DNA from: Nocardioides immobilis | GTDB taxonomy: Bacteria > Actinomycetota > Actinomycetes > Propionibacteriales > Nocardioidaceae | Direction of reading: 5' to 3' | Assembly: GCF_003515065.1 (NCBI RefSeq) | Contig: NZ_QXGH01000022.1 | Coordinates: forward strand, 79,626 to 143,625 | Length of the DNA: 64,000 bases | Shown: piece by piece, positions 8,764 to 17,034 of the stretch | Layout of the letters: each line of letters starts with the position of its first letter | Position numbering within the stretch: position 1 is the first letter of the stretch | Translations under genes and position numbers: made by a program | The notes under the pieces: generated by a model | What the model was told of the DNA's origin: nothing | Database searches by the model: none | What the model saw: only the letters and a program-made list of their open reading frames with translations

Positions 8764-9759
8764 ATGGTGAGTGCACTGCTGCTGAGTCCTGCAGCGGATC
8801 GCGACAGCTGGTGGAACGAGTGGAACCCCCTGCTCCAGGAGGAGGGATGGCCGGTCAACATCGTCCCGTCCAACACCCCGACCCTCGGTGATGCCAGCGC
8901 CGGCGCCGAGATCGCGTTCTTCTTCATCGCCGGCGCGGCCGCGGTGATCCTCGCCCTGCCGTGGGCGGTGCGCGCGGTGGCGAAGCATCGCAACTGGGTG
9001 CCGATCATCGTGCTGATCGGCGGTCTGGTCTGCTCGCTCGAGGAGGCCATGCTCGACATGCTCGGCCACCTGCACTGGGCACCGAACCTGCAGATGGTCT
9101 ACACCAACTTCGGCGTCTCGGTGCCGCTGCTGATCCCGCTCTGCTACGTCGCCTTCCTCGGCATGATGTCGTACTTCTGCTACTTCGTGATCCGTAACGG
9201 CGCGAAGCTCAAGCACTACTTCATGCTGCTCGCCATGGGCGCGATCCTCGACGCCGTGATGGAGACGATCGGCATCAACCTGGGCGTCTACAAGTACTAC
9301 GGGTTCCAGCCCTTCGAGTTCCTCAACTTCCCGTACTGGTGGGCGTTCATCAACAGCGCCTCGTTCGTCGCTGTCGGCACGCTGCTCGCCTACTTCGTCC
9401 CGCGCCTGCACGGCGCCAAGAAGTGGATCCTGGTGATGGCTCCGTCGTACGGCATGGCCGGCACCTACTTCACGGTCGGCTGGATCCACCTGCTCGCCCA
9501 CAACTCCGGGCTGCCGAACTGGGTCCGCCTGATCGCCGCAGCCGTGATGATGGCCGAGGCGTGCTTCTACATGGCGATCCTGCACCACTTCCTGGGCAGG
9601 AAGAACGACGAGCCCGCGCTGGAGTGGACCCTCGGCCGGATGTTCATCTACCCGGTTCTGCCGCCGCGCCAGCGCGCGGCACTCTGGGCGAAGATGGAGC
9701 GCGAGGGTGGCGTCTCGATCGACCTCGAGAAGCAGATCCGGGAGACCGTCGCCGCCTGA
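8764..9759 (+). CDS. Polytopic membrane protein, distantly AveC-like
   Basis: 331-aa membrane protein with about seven hydrophobic segments. A GGAGG ribosome-binding site (8753-8757) supports the ATG. Acidic residues are buried in two putative helices (the SLEEAMLDM segment and the DAVMETIG segment), reminiscent of the intramembrane Asp and Glu of the three clearer AveC-like paralogues at 32778, 35548 and 37667. Similarity is weak and general, so the AveC assignment is tentative. It follows the oxidoreductase/SDR pair but has its own operator. A strong hairpin separates it from the convergent TetR gene. Confidence 0.6.
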   Translation: MVSALLLSPAADRDSWWNEWNPLLQEEGWPVNIVPSNTPTLGDASAGAEIAFFFIAGAAAVILALPWAVRAVAKHRNWVPIIVLIGGLVCSLEEAMLDMLGHLHWAPNLQMVYTNFGVSVPLLIPLCYVAFLGMMSYFCYFVIRNGAKLKHYFMLLAMGAILDAVMETIGINLGVYKYYGFQPFEFLNFPYWWAFINSASFVAVGTLLAYFVPRLHGAKKWILVMAPSYGMAGTYFTVGWIHLLAHNSGLPNWVRLIAAAVMMAEACFYMAILHHFLGRKNDEPALEWTLGRMFIYPVLPPRQRAALWAKMEREGGVSIDLEKQIRETVAA

Positions 9760-9779
9760 CGCGACACCTCCCTCACTGG

Positions 9780-9821
9780 CCGGCGGCCAGGCCTTCCGAC
9801 GCCCGGAGGCCTGGTCGCCGG
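9780..9821. terminator. Bidirectional hairpin terminator
   Basis: A near-perfect inverted repeat (arms 9780-9798 and 9803-9821, 4-base loop, one bulged T and one G-T pair) lies exactly between the convergent membrane-protein gene and TetR gene. There is no T-run, as is common in GC-rich actinobacteria. Confidence 0.65.
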
Positions 9822-9836
9822 TCTCATCATCCGTGG

Positions 9837-10463
9837 TCAGGCAGGCACGTAGAGCGTCCGCCAGACCAGCTCGACGACGGCGTCCAGGTGCCGTCCGGCC
9901 TCGCGGTCACCGACCGGCCCGACCAGCTGGTAGAGCCCGCGCTCGAGCATCCAGACCAGCCAGAGCGACACTCGCCGGGGATCGAGGGGATTGGGCCGAC
10001 CACCGACCTCGACCTGCTTCACGTGCGCCTCGAGCCCAGTGGCCGCGCGCTCGACGAGGTTGGCGTGGAGCTCGCGCATTCCGGGGTCGTACGACGCCGC
10101 GTCGGTGATCGCGCGCAACAGCAGCTGGTGCCGCCGATAGGTCTCGAACAGCGGGTGCAGTGCCTCGCGGAGGGCGGCGCGATCGGCCGGCACGCCGAGC
10201 TCGAACCAGCGGGCACCGGCTGCCGCGAGGTCGAGGGTGATGTCCTCGCCCATGGCGGTGAGCAGGGCGGCCTTGTCGGTGAAGTACGAGTAGAACGTCG
10301 ACCGCGAGATCCCGACCGCGTCGATCATCCTCGCGACACTGAGGTCGGAGTAGGCCTCGCCGGCCGCGAGCAGCGGGGTCACCTCGTCGATGAAGTAGCG
10401 CGCCAGCTCGAGGCGTCGCTCGTCGCGGGTGGGCTGGAGCGGCCTCACAGGTCTCGACGCCAT
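9837..10463 (-). CDS. TetR-family regulator, AveC-neighbour type
   Basis: 208-aa TetR repressor. The N-terminal DNA-binding domain carries GEAYSDLSVARMIDAVGISR and then STFYSYFTDKAALL as the helix-turn-helix; the remainder is an all-helical effector domain ending VVELVWRTLYVPA. The start is set at the ATG at 10463 because the longer frame upstream encodes low-complexity Arg-rich sequence. It resembles the regulator at 36603-37226 more than the other TetR proteins here. Both lie beside AveC-like genes, so they probably regulate those modules. It is 46 bases downstream of the MaoC gene and could also be reached by read-through. Confidence 0.85.
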   Translation of the reverse strand: MASRPVRPLQPTRDERRLELARYFIDEVTPLLAAGEAYSDLSVARMIDAVGISRSTFYSYFTDKAALLTAMGEDITLDLAAAGARWFELGVPADRAALREALHPLFETYRRHQLLLRAITDAASYDPGMRELHANLVERAATGLEAHVKQVEVGGRPNPLDPRRVSLWLVWMLERGLYQLVGPVGDREAGRHLDAVVELVWRTLYVPA

Positions 10464-10509
10464 GGGGTCAGCATAGGTCGCGGTGTTCGCGCCACGGACA
10501 GCGTGTACG

Positions 10510-11499
10510 TCAGCCGGCGGCGAGGGCCGTGAACCGCCAGTCGAGCACCGGGCGGGGCTCGGAGCCGCCATCCGCCTCGACCTCGGACCGGAGGTCCAGC
10601 AGCCGCCAGCCCCCCGCAACCTCCTGCGAGGCCTCGATGACGATCCGACTGCGAAGGGTGTCGCCCTCGCGCACCGGGCCGACGTGGTCGCACGACTGCC
10701 ACGCCAGCACGGTCACCAGGTCGGGGAGGGCGCGGGTGGCTTGGGCGAGGGCGATCCCGATCGTGTGCCCGCCGTACACGAGCCTGGTGCCGCCGCCCGC
10801 TCGTTGGTCGTGATGGACGGCAGCGAGGTTCGTCGTGAGGCGGGCCAGCTCCGGCGCGCCGGAGACGACATCGCCGCCGACCACCTCGATGACCGCGCCG
10901 GGCTCGAGTGGTCGCGAGGGCCCGACACCCGCGGTCCACCGCTCGACCGACCAGTCAGGCACGCACTCGGCTACCGGAACGACCTCGGACCCGCCTCCGA
11001 TCGTCGAGAGATCGTCGGCGAACCCGGTGGGCGCGCTCCCCCGCAGGGGCAGCATCGCGCAGCGATAGAAGTCGAGGACCGGTCGCTCCTCCTGGTCGAC
11101 GGTGCGCATGTGGAGGGCTGCCAGCCCGGTCGGCGCACGCCCCTCGCGCCGTACGTTCTCCCTGAGGCCCGCGACTGTCGTTGTGGTCCGCAACGTGTCG
11201 CCGATCGCGGGCTGTCGCAGCAAAGTCAGGTTCCGGTAGAAGAGGTTCGCCTTGACGTGCTGTGTCGCCAGGGTCGACTGTCCGATCGCGACGTTCCACA
11301 CCAGCGCGGGCGAGGCGAGGGACCCCCCGGTGACGTCCCGCGCGAGCGCATCGTCGAGCGCCAGCCGGAGCCGGTCACCCAGGATCGCCTGGTGCACCGC
11401 GGCGCGTCCCTCGGTCAGGGTGACGCCCGGCGCCGTGTCGAACACGAGGCCCGGCTCGAGCTCGTCGAAGTAGGGCCCCTCGGCAGCGTGACTGCTCAT
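10510..11499 (-). CDS. MaoC-like CoA-ester dehydratase (double hotdog)
   Basis: 329-aa protein that looks like a two-hotdog MaoC-type hydratase of the mesaconyl-/itaconyl-CoA hydratase group, which adds or removes water on CoA esters of branched dicarboxylic acids. The region PALVWNVAIGQST and the later LVYGGHTIGIALAQATR are the hotdog helices; the latter carries the His expected near the active site. The ATG overlaps the stop of the upstream CoA-ester lyase by 4 bases, and that pairing is the main reason for the functional suggestion. The exact substrate is inference. Confidence 0.75.
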   Translation of the reverse strand: MSSHAAEGPYFDELEPGLVFDTAPGVTLTEGRAAVHQAILGDRLRLALDDALARDVTGGSLASPALVWNVAIGQSTLATQHVKANLFYRNLTLLRQPAIGDTLRTTTTVAGLRENVRREGRAPTGLAALHMRTVDQEERPVLDFYRCAMLPLRGSAPTGFADDLSTIGGGSEVVPVAECVPDWSVERWTAGVGPSRPLEPGAVIEVVGGDVVSGAPELARLTTNLAAVHHDQRAGGGTRLVYGGHTIGIALAQATRALPDLVTVLAWQSCDHVGPVREGDTLRSRIVIEASQEVAGGWRLLDLRSEVEADGGSEPRPVLDWRFTALAAG

Positions 11500-12389
11500 C
11501 GGCCGGCCCGGGCCAGGGTCCGGCGGGCCGCCAGGGCCATCGCCTCGTCCACCAGCTGACCGTCCAGGTCCACTGCACCGAGGCCCGCCGCCGCTGCGTC
11601 TGTCATCGCCTGCAGGACGCGGTTGGCGCGCTCGACCTCGTCCGCCGCAGGCGTGAAGCCGCACACCACCGCGTCGACCTGCCGCGGGTGGATGACCCAC
11701 TTGCCGTCGAAGCCGAAGTCGGCTGCATGGCCGACGGCGTCACGGAAGTCGGTGTCGTCCGCGACCGACAGGTGCGGCCCGTCGATCGCCGCCACGCCGG
11801 CCGACCTCGCCGCGACCAGCAACGCGTGCTGGGCCGGGACCCAGTCCGGCCGACGCAGTCCGCGCCGGCCGAGCGAGGCGGCCAGGTCGGCGTAGCCGAG
11901 GATCAGCGACTCGAGCCGGTCCGGACGGCTGACGATGGCCGGAAGCCCCGCGAGCCCGGCCGCCGTCTCGACCAGCGCTTGCACGCCGATCCGAGGTGCC
12001 GGACGCCTCGCCTCTGCCTCCAGGCCGGTCAGCAGTCGCTCCACGAAGTCCAGGTCGCCGCGGCTCTCGACCTTCGGTACGACGACGGAGGTCACCGGGG
12101 CGACACCACTCGCGACGAGCTCCAGGTCGCGGTGACACCACGGCGTTCCCACGGCATTCACGCGTACGGCGACCCGCACCCGGCCGTCATTGACGCTCGG
12201 CCAGTCGACGGTCCGCAACGCGTCCCGTGCCCGGTCCTTCTCCCCCGCCGGCACCGCGTCCTCGAGGTCGATCACGACCTCATCGGCACCCGAGGCGATC
12301 GCTTTGGCGATGCGGTCCGGCTGGGTCGCCGGCACGCACAGAGCTGCGCGCCGAGGGGCGTCCAGTGTGGTGAGGGCAACGTGGCTCAT
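11496..12389 (-). CDS. HpcH/HpaI CoA-ester lyase (CitE/citramalyl-CoA lyase-like)
   Basis: 297-aa TIM-barrel lyase of the citrate-lyase-beta family. Typical segments are AALCVPATQPDRIAKA, the metal-binding VIDLEDAVP, RVNAVGTPWCHRDLE and VVPKVES. Such enzymes cleave malyl-, methylmalyl- or citramalyl-CoA to acetyl-CoA plus an oxoacid, or make the reverse bond. It is first in an operon with the MaoC-like hydratase, like the hydratase/lyase pair of itaconate or mesaconate catabolism. An operator-like palindrome directly precedes the gene. Confidence 0.82.
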   Translation of the reverse strand: MSHVALTTLDAPRRAALCVPATQPDRIAKAIASGADEVVIDLEDAVPAGEKDRARDALRTVDWPSVNDGRVRVAVRVNAVGTPWCHRDLELVASGVAPVTSVVVPKVESRGDLDFVERLLTGLEAEARRPAPRIGVQALVETAAGLAGLPAIVSRPDRLESLILGYADLAASLGRRGLRRPDWVPAQHALLVAARSAGVAAIDGPHLSVADDTDFRDAVGHAADFGFDGKWVIHPRQVDAVVCGFTPAADEVERANRVLQAMTDAAAAGLGAVDLDGQLVDEAMALAARRTLARAGR

Positions 12390-12393
12390 GGAA

Positions 12394-12410
12394 TTTAATT
12401 TATGTTAAAC
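12394..12410. promoter_or_regulatory. Operator-like palindrome (site f)
   Basis: TTTAATTTATGTTAAAC occupies the 56-base divergent gap between the CoA-ester lyase (12389) and the acyl-CoA dehydrogenase (12446). One repressor could control both directions. Confidence 0.6.
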
Positions 12411-12445
12411 TCGCCCAACCTGCAATTCCGAGTCGAGGAGATCCG

Positions 12446-13597
12446 TTGTTGTCACAGGAAGAGCGCGAGGTCGTAGCGACGGTACGTGACTGGGTCGACT
12501 CCGAGGTGCGGCCGGTCGTCCACGACCTCGAGCACGCCAACGAGTACCCCGAGAAGCTGATCGAGCAGATGAAGGAGCTCGGCATCTTCGGCCTCGCGAT
12601 CCCGGAGCCGTGGGGCGAGGCTCCGGTCTCGACCCCCTGCTACGTCGGTGTCACCGAGGAGCTCGCGCGCGGGTGGATGAGCCTGGCCGGCGCCATGGGT
12701 GGCCACACCGTGGTGTCGAAGCTCCTGGTGACGTTCGGAACCCCCGAGCAGCAGGCGACGTACCTCCCCCGGATGGCGACCGGCGAGATCCGCGCCACGA
12801 TGGCGCTGACCGAGCCCGGCGGCGGGTCCGACCTCCAGGCGATGACCACCACCGCGAAGCGGGACGGCGACGACTACGTCATCAACGGTGCGAAGACCTG
12901 GATCAGCAACGCCCGCCGGTCGCAGCTGATCGCGCTCCTCTGCAAGACCGACCCGCAGGCCGAGCCTCGTCATCGCGGCATCTCGGTGCTGCTCGTCGAG
13001 CACGGCCCGGGCCTGACCGTCTCCCGCGACCTGCCGAAGCTCGGCTACAAGGGCATCGAGAGCTGCGAGCTGTCCTTCGACAACTTCCGGGTGCCGACGT
13101 CCTCCGTCCTCGGCGGGGTCGAGGGCAAGGGGTTCTCCCAGATGATGAAGGGGCTCGAGACCGGCCGGATCCAGGTCGCGTCGCGGGCGCTCGGCGTGGG
13201 CCAGGCAGCGTTCGACGACGCGCTCGCCTACGCCCAGCAGCGGCAGAGCTTCGGTGAGCCGATCTGGAAGCACCAGGCGATCGGCCACTACCTGGCCGAC
13301 ATGGCGACCAAGCTCACGGCCGCGCGCCAGCTCGTCCTCCACGCCGCCCAGCGGTCCGACGCGGGCGAGCGCTGTGACATGGAAGCCGGGATGGCGAAGC
13401 TGTTCGCGTCCGAGGTCGCGATGGAGATCGCGCTCAACGCGGTCCGGATCCACGGCGGCTACGGCTACTCCACCGAGTACGACGTCGAGCGCTACTTCCG
13501 TGATGCGCCCCTGATGATCGTCGGCGAGGGCACCAACGAGATCCAGCGCAACGTGATCGCGTCGCAGCTGATCGCGCGCGGTGGCCTGGTCCCGTGA
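12446..13597 (+). CDS. Acyl-CoA dehydrogenase (FadE-type)
   Basis: 383-aa flavoprotein that forms an alpha,beta-double bond in an acyl-CoA. Signature regions are MALTEPGGGSDL (FAD/substrate loop), AKTWISNA and the C-terminal VGEGTNEIQR with the catalytic Glu361 in the short-chain-type position. Translation starts at TTG 12446, supported by the CGAGGAG sequence ending 5 bases before it; no ATG is suitably placed. It is divergent from the lyase/hydratase operon and 24 bases ahead of a TetR gene, so all four probably form one metabolic unit. Confidence 0.93.
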   Translation: MLSQEEREVVATVRDWVDSEVRPVVHDLEHANEYPEKLIEQMKELGIFGLAIPEPWGEAPVSTPCYVGVTEELARGWMSLAGAMGGHTVVSKLLVTFGTPEQQATYLPRMATGEIRATMALTEPGGGSDLQAMTTTAKRDGDDYVINGAKTWISNARRSQLIALLCKTDPQAEPRHRGISVLLVEHGPGLTVSRDLPKLGYKGIESCELSFDNFRVPTSSVLGGVEGKGFSQMMKGLETGRIQVASRALGVGQAAFDDALAYAQQRQSFGEPIWKHQAIGHYLADMATKLTAARQLVLHAAQRSDAGERCDMEAGMAKLFASEVAMEIALNAVRIHGGYGYSTEYDVERYFRDAPLMIVGEGTNEIQRNVIASQLIARGGLVP

Positions 13598-13621
13598 GCC
13601 ACTGCTCATAGGATGACCCGC

Positions 13622-14320
13622 ATGCCACGGAAGACCGCCACCGCCACTCCCCCGAAGGTCGCCGCCAAGAAGGCGGCATCGAGGACCGCGGTTCCCAAGA
13701 AGGCGGCCGCCAAGAAGGCTCCGGCCGACAGCGGCACCAAGTCGGAGCGCACCCGGCAGCGGGTGCTCGACGCGGCTGCGCACGTGCTGAGCGTCAAGGG
13801 GTACGCCGGCATGCGGCTGAGCGACGTGGCCGAGGAGGCCGAGCTCCAGGCTCCCGCCATCTACTACTACTTCAAGTCGCGCGAGGACCTCATCGAGGAG
13901 GTCATGTACTCCGGCATCGCAGCCATGCGCCAGCACCTGGTCGAGGTCCTCGATGCCGCTCCCGACGGCATCGATCCCCTCGAGCGGATCCTGTTGGCGG
14001 TCGACGCCCACCTGCGCCACGAGCTCGAGATCTCGGACTACACGACCGCATCCATCCGCAACGCCGGCCAGCTCCCCGACGCGATCAACAAGCGGCAGCA
14101 GGCCGAGACCAAGAAGTACGGCGAGATCTGGCGTGACCTGTTCACGAGGGCGAGTGCCGACGGTGCGATCCGCACCGATCTCGACCCCTACCTCGCCCAG
14201 ATGCTCGTGATGGGCGCCCTCAACTGGGCGGCCGAGTGGTGGTCGCCGCGGCGCGGGTCGCTCGACACCGTGGTCGAGACCGCGCAGTCGATCGTCCGCA
14301 ACGGCCTGGCGCCCGCGTAG
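13622..14320 (+). CDS. TetR-family regulator with lysine/alanine-rich N-terminal tail
   Basis: 232-aa TetR protein. Residues 1-38 form a basic Lys-Ala-Pro-Thr-rich tail containing repeated KKAA units, unlike ordinary TetR proteins and similar to histone-H1-like tails. The helix-turn-helix follows (about 58-90, YAGMRLSDVAEEAELQAPAI then YYYFKS). The second ATG is chosen because AGGA lies 9 bases before it, whereas the ATG at 13613 directly abuts that sequence. It is a close relative of the regulator at 28486 and, with it, the best candidate reader of the recurrent palindrome. It ends 1 base from the convergent ferredoxin reductase gene. Confidence 0.88.
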   Translation: MPRKTATATPPKVAAKKAASRTAVPKKAAAKKAPADSGTKSERTRQRVLDAAAHVLSVKGYAGMRLSDVAEEAELQAPAIYYYFKSREDLIEEVMYSGIAAMRQHLVEVLDAAPDGIDPLERILLAVDAHLRHELEISDYTTASIRNAGQLPDAINKRQQAETKKYGEIWRDLFTRASADGAIRTDLDPYLAQMLVMGALNWAAEWWSPRRGSLDTVVETAQSIVRNGLAPA

Positions 14321-14321
14321 G

Positions 14322-15575
14322 TCAGACGGCAGCCAGCTTGGCGGCGTGCGCCTCCCGGCGTCGGGCCGCGTGAGCCAGCGCGTCCTCCCACGACGCACCC
14401 TTCATGATCTGAACCCGGTACTTCATGATCTCGGCCTGCCCCTGCACGGTGAGCGCTCCCACCAGCCGGTCTCCCTTGCGGTAGAGCGCGATCCACCGGT
14501 TGTCGGTGGCGGGCGCGCGCTCGAGGTCGCCCTCGACCAGGACCACCTCGTCGGCATCGGGTGTGCCGACGTGCTGGATCCGCACGTCGTACCAGTCCGA
14601 CCAGAAGTACGGCACCGTCCCGTAAGCCTTCGCGTTGCCGGGGTCGAGTGCGTTGCGGGCGGCCGCGGCGCCCTGCTCGGCAGCGGCGGTCCAGTTCTCC
14701 ATCCGCTGGCGGACGCCGAGCGTCGGGTTGGGCCAGCTCACAACGTCGCCGGCGGCATAGACGCCGGGAACGCCGGTCCAGAGCGTCTCGTCGCAGTGGA
14801 TGCCGTTGTCGAGCCGCAGGCCCGAACCCTCCAGCCACCCGACCGACGGCGTCACGCCGATACCGATGACCACGAGGTCGGCCGGGATCTCCGTGCCGTC
14901 CTCCAGCACGACCTTCTCGACCCGGTCGAGACCCTCGATCGAGCGGACACCGACTCCGCACCGCAAGGACGTGCCATTGCGCTCATGCAGCGACGCGATC
15001 GCGGGTCCCATCTCGGTCCCGGTGGCTCGCACCAGTGGGGTGGGAAGCGCTTCGACGATGGTCACCTCCACGCCTCGCTTGTTGGCGCTCGATGCGATCT
15101 CGGAGCCGATGAACCCGGCGCCGATCACCACCGTGCGGGCACCCTCGTCGAGTGCATTGCGCACCGCAAGGGAGTCGTCGAGGGTGCGGAGGACTTGCAC
15201 ACCGGCGAGGCTCTCGGCGCCAGGGATGTGCCGCGCTGCCGCTCCGGTGGCGATCACCAGCGCGTCGTACGGCACCTGGTCCGTCCCGACGCGTACGACC
15301 CGGGCCTCGACATCGAGCTCCGTGGCGGGCCGGCCGAGCATCAGGGTCACCCCGAGCTCGTCGGCGAAGACGGACTCCTCGCGAAAGTACGGCGGGTCCG
15401 GCTGACCGTCGGCGGGCTCGAGGAACTCCTTCGACAGCGGCGGCCGGTCGTAGGGCAGGTGCGACTCCGCGCCGATCAGTGTGATCTCGCCCTGGAAGCC
15501 GGCCTTGCGTGCTGCCTCGACGGCTCGCAGCCCGGCGAGCGAGGCTCCGACGACGACGAACTTCTCGATAGCCAC
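14322..15575 (-). CDS. NAD(P)H-ferredoxin reductase (rhodocoxin/putidaredoxin reductase type)
   Basis: 417-aa FAD flavoprotein passing electrons from NAD(P)H to a ferredoxin. The FAD motif is VVVGASLAGLRAVEAARKAG, the NAD(P) motif VVIGAGFIGSEIAS, and the FAD-binding VPGVYAAGDV segment follows. The GTG at 15575 is taken as start: it lies 11 bases after the ferredoxin stop, has GAGG before it, and the longer frame encodes unrelated Arg-rich sequence. It follows the 3Fe-4S ferredoxin gene in a two-gene operon. Together they most likely feed the P450 at 2706-3965 and possibly the Rieske oxygenase. Confidence 0.92.
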   Translation of the reverse strand: MAIEKFVVVGASLAGLRAVEAARKAGFQGEITLIGAESHLPYDRPPLSKEFLEPADGQPDPPYFREESVFADELGVTLMLGRPATELDVEARVVRVGTDQVPYDALVIATGAAARHIPGAESLAGVQVLRTLDDSLAVRNALDEGARTVVIGAGFIGSEIASSANKRGVEVTIVEALPTPLVRATGTEMGPAIASLHERNGTSLRCGVGVRSIEGLDRVEKVVLEDGTEIPADLVVIGIGVTPSVGWLEGSGLRLDNGIHCDETLWTGVPGVYAAGDVVSWPNPTLGVRQRMENWTAAAEQGAAAARNALDPGNAKAYGTVPYFWSDWYDVRIQHVGTPDADEVVLVEGDLERAPATDNRWIALYRKGDRLVGALTVQGQAEIMKYRVQIMKGASWEDALAHAARRREAHAAKLAAV

Positions 15576-15586
15576 GTGCTGCGGCC

Positions 15587-15778
15587 TCAGCGCTCGACGC
15601 GGAGCGCCTCGGTCGGGCAGCCCGCGCACGCTTCCTCGACGGCTTGGATGTCCTCGTCGCTCACGTGCTCCTCCAGAAGCACGAGGTCGCCGTCGTCGTT
15701 GACCTCGAAGTGATCGGGGGCAAGCGACTCACAGATGCCCAAGCCGGTGCACTTGTCATAGTCGACCAGGATCTTCAT
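15587..15778 (-). CDS. 3Fe-4S ferredoxin, P450-type
   Basis: 63-aa acidic ferredoxin. The spacing Cys10-x5-Cys16 and a later Cys54-Pro, with Cys51 in the ACAGCPT context, fits the single-cluster 3Fe-4S ferredoxins that serve actinobacterial P450s. It is directly followed by a matching reductase gene, and an operator-like palindrome lies 33 bases upstream. Its promoter is separate from the large operon ending at 15844. Confidence 0.93.
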   Translation of the reverse strand: MKILVDYDKCTGLGICESLAPDHFEVNDDGDLVLLEEHVSDEDIQAVEEACAGCPTEALRVER

Positions 15779-15810
15779 GGCGGGGTTACCTCGTTCGTTG
15801 TGCGGGTTGC

Positions 15811-15828
15811 TTAATCTAGATTAGATTC
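15811..15828. promoter_or_regulatory. Operator-like palindrome (site g)
   Basis: TTAATCTAGATTAGATTC contains the perfect palindrome TAATCTAGATTA and is the cleanest copy of the recurring motif. It lies between the ferredoxin start and the end of the upstream thiolase gene. Confidence 0.7.
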
Positions 15829-15843
15829 TGAACCGCCTGGACG

Positions 15844-17034
15844 TCAAGAGCGCTCGTTGCCGACCACTGCGACGAACGACACACACCCGCCCGGACGCCC
15901 GCCCAGGTTGTGGGTGAGTGCGAGCCGAGGATCGGCCAGCTGACGGGGTCCCGCGTCACCGCGCAGCTGCAACCAGGACTCGTAGAGCATCCGGAGCCCG
16001 CTCGCGCCCACCGGGTGGCCGAACGACTTGAGGCCGCCGTCGACGTTGACCGGCAGCCGCCCGTCGGAGTCGAAGTCGCCGGCGAGGACGTCCTTCCACG
16101 CCTGGCCGCGCTCGGTGAACCCGAGGTCCTCCATCAGCACGATCTCGGTGGGCGTGAAGCAGTCGTGCACCTCCGCGAGGGAGAGCTCCCGCGCAGGGTC
16201 GGTGATGCCGGCCTGTGCGTAGGCGTCGCGGGCAGCAGCGACGACCTCGGGGAACGTGGTGAAGTCGTACGCCGGGTCGAGACCGCCCCGCATCGAACCC
16301 GCCGCCAACGCGAGGGCCTTCACGAAGATCGGGCGGTCCGTGTAGTCGTAGGCGTCCTCGGCGCGGACGATGAGCGCCGCGGCCGCCCCGTCGGAGACAC
16401 CGGAGCAGTCGAAGACACCCAGCCGTCCGGCCACCTTCGGCGCCTGCTCGATCTTGTCCCGCGAGACCTCGGCCCGGAACTGCGCCTTGTCGTTGCGTGC
16501 CCCGTTGACATGGTTCTTCCACGCCACATGGGTCATCGCCTCGCGCATGGCGTCCGGGTCGACGCCGTACCGCGTGCAGTAAGCGGGGTCGAGCAGCGAG
16601 AACGCCGCAGGCGCGGTGAGCGAGAGCTCCGGTGCTGTTCCGTCTGCCGGCGGGTCAGTTCGCAGCAGGCCCGAGAAGCCGGAGTCCTTGAGCTTCTCGA
16701 CGCCCACGGCCATCACCCGGTCGTACGCGCCGGACGCCACGGCGTAGCACGCGTTCCGGAACGACTCGGATCCCGTCGCGCAGTAGTTCTCCACGCGGGT
16801 GACGGGCTTGTCTGCCAGCGCCAGCGGTCGGCTGAGCGTCAGGCCGGACTGGCCGGACGACAGGGTGCCGAGCCAGTAGGCGTCGACGTCGTCCTTCGCG
16901 ACGCTCGCGGACGTGAGGCACTCGGCGACCGCCTCGAGCAGCAGGTCGTCGGTCGACGCCTCCCAGCGCTCGCCGAACCTGGTGCAGCCCATGCCGACGA
17001 TGGCGACCTTGTCGGCGATCCCGTTGCTGGCCAT
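15844..17034 (-). CDS. Thiolase-fold enzyme, lipid-transfer protein (SCP-x/Ltp) type
   Basis: 396-aa non-decarboxylating thiolase homologue. The nucleophile region is ENYCATGSES (Cys85), followed by HDCFTPTE and GGLKSFGHPVGASG, the pattern of lipid-transfer-protein thiolases that often act as thiolase or retro-aldolase with a DUF35 partner. The start ATG shares one base with the stop of the DUF35-containing gene upstream (TGATG), consistent with complex formation. It is the last gene of the eight-gene Rieske/CoA operon. An Ltp2-like aldolase releasing acetyl- or propionyl-CoA is an alternative to thiolysis. Confidence 0.85.
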   Translation of the reverse strand: MASNGIADKVAIVGMGCTRFGERWEASTDDLLLEAVAECLTSASVAKDDVDAYWLGTLSSGQSGLTLSRPLALADKPVTRVENYCATGSESFRNACYAVASGAYDRVMAVGVEKLKDSGFSGLLRTDPPADGTAPELSLTAPAAFSLLDPAYCTRYGVDPDAMREAMTHVAWKNHVNGARNDKAQFRAEVSRDKIEQAPKVAGRLGVFDCSGVSDGAAAALIVRAEDAYDYTDRPIFVKALALAAGSMRGGLDPAYDFTTFPEVVAAARDAYAQAGITDPARELSLAEVHDCFTPTEIVLMEDLGFTERGQAWKDVLAGDFDSDGRLPVNVDGGLKSFGHPVGASGLRMLYESWLQLRGDAGPRQLADPRLALTHNLGGRPGGCVSFVAVVGNERS

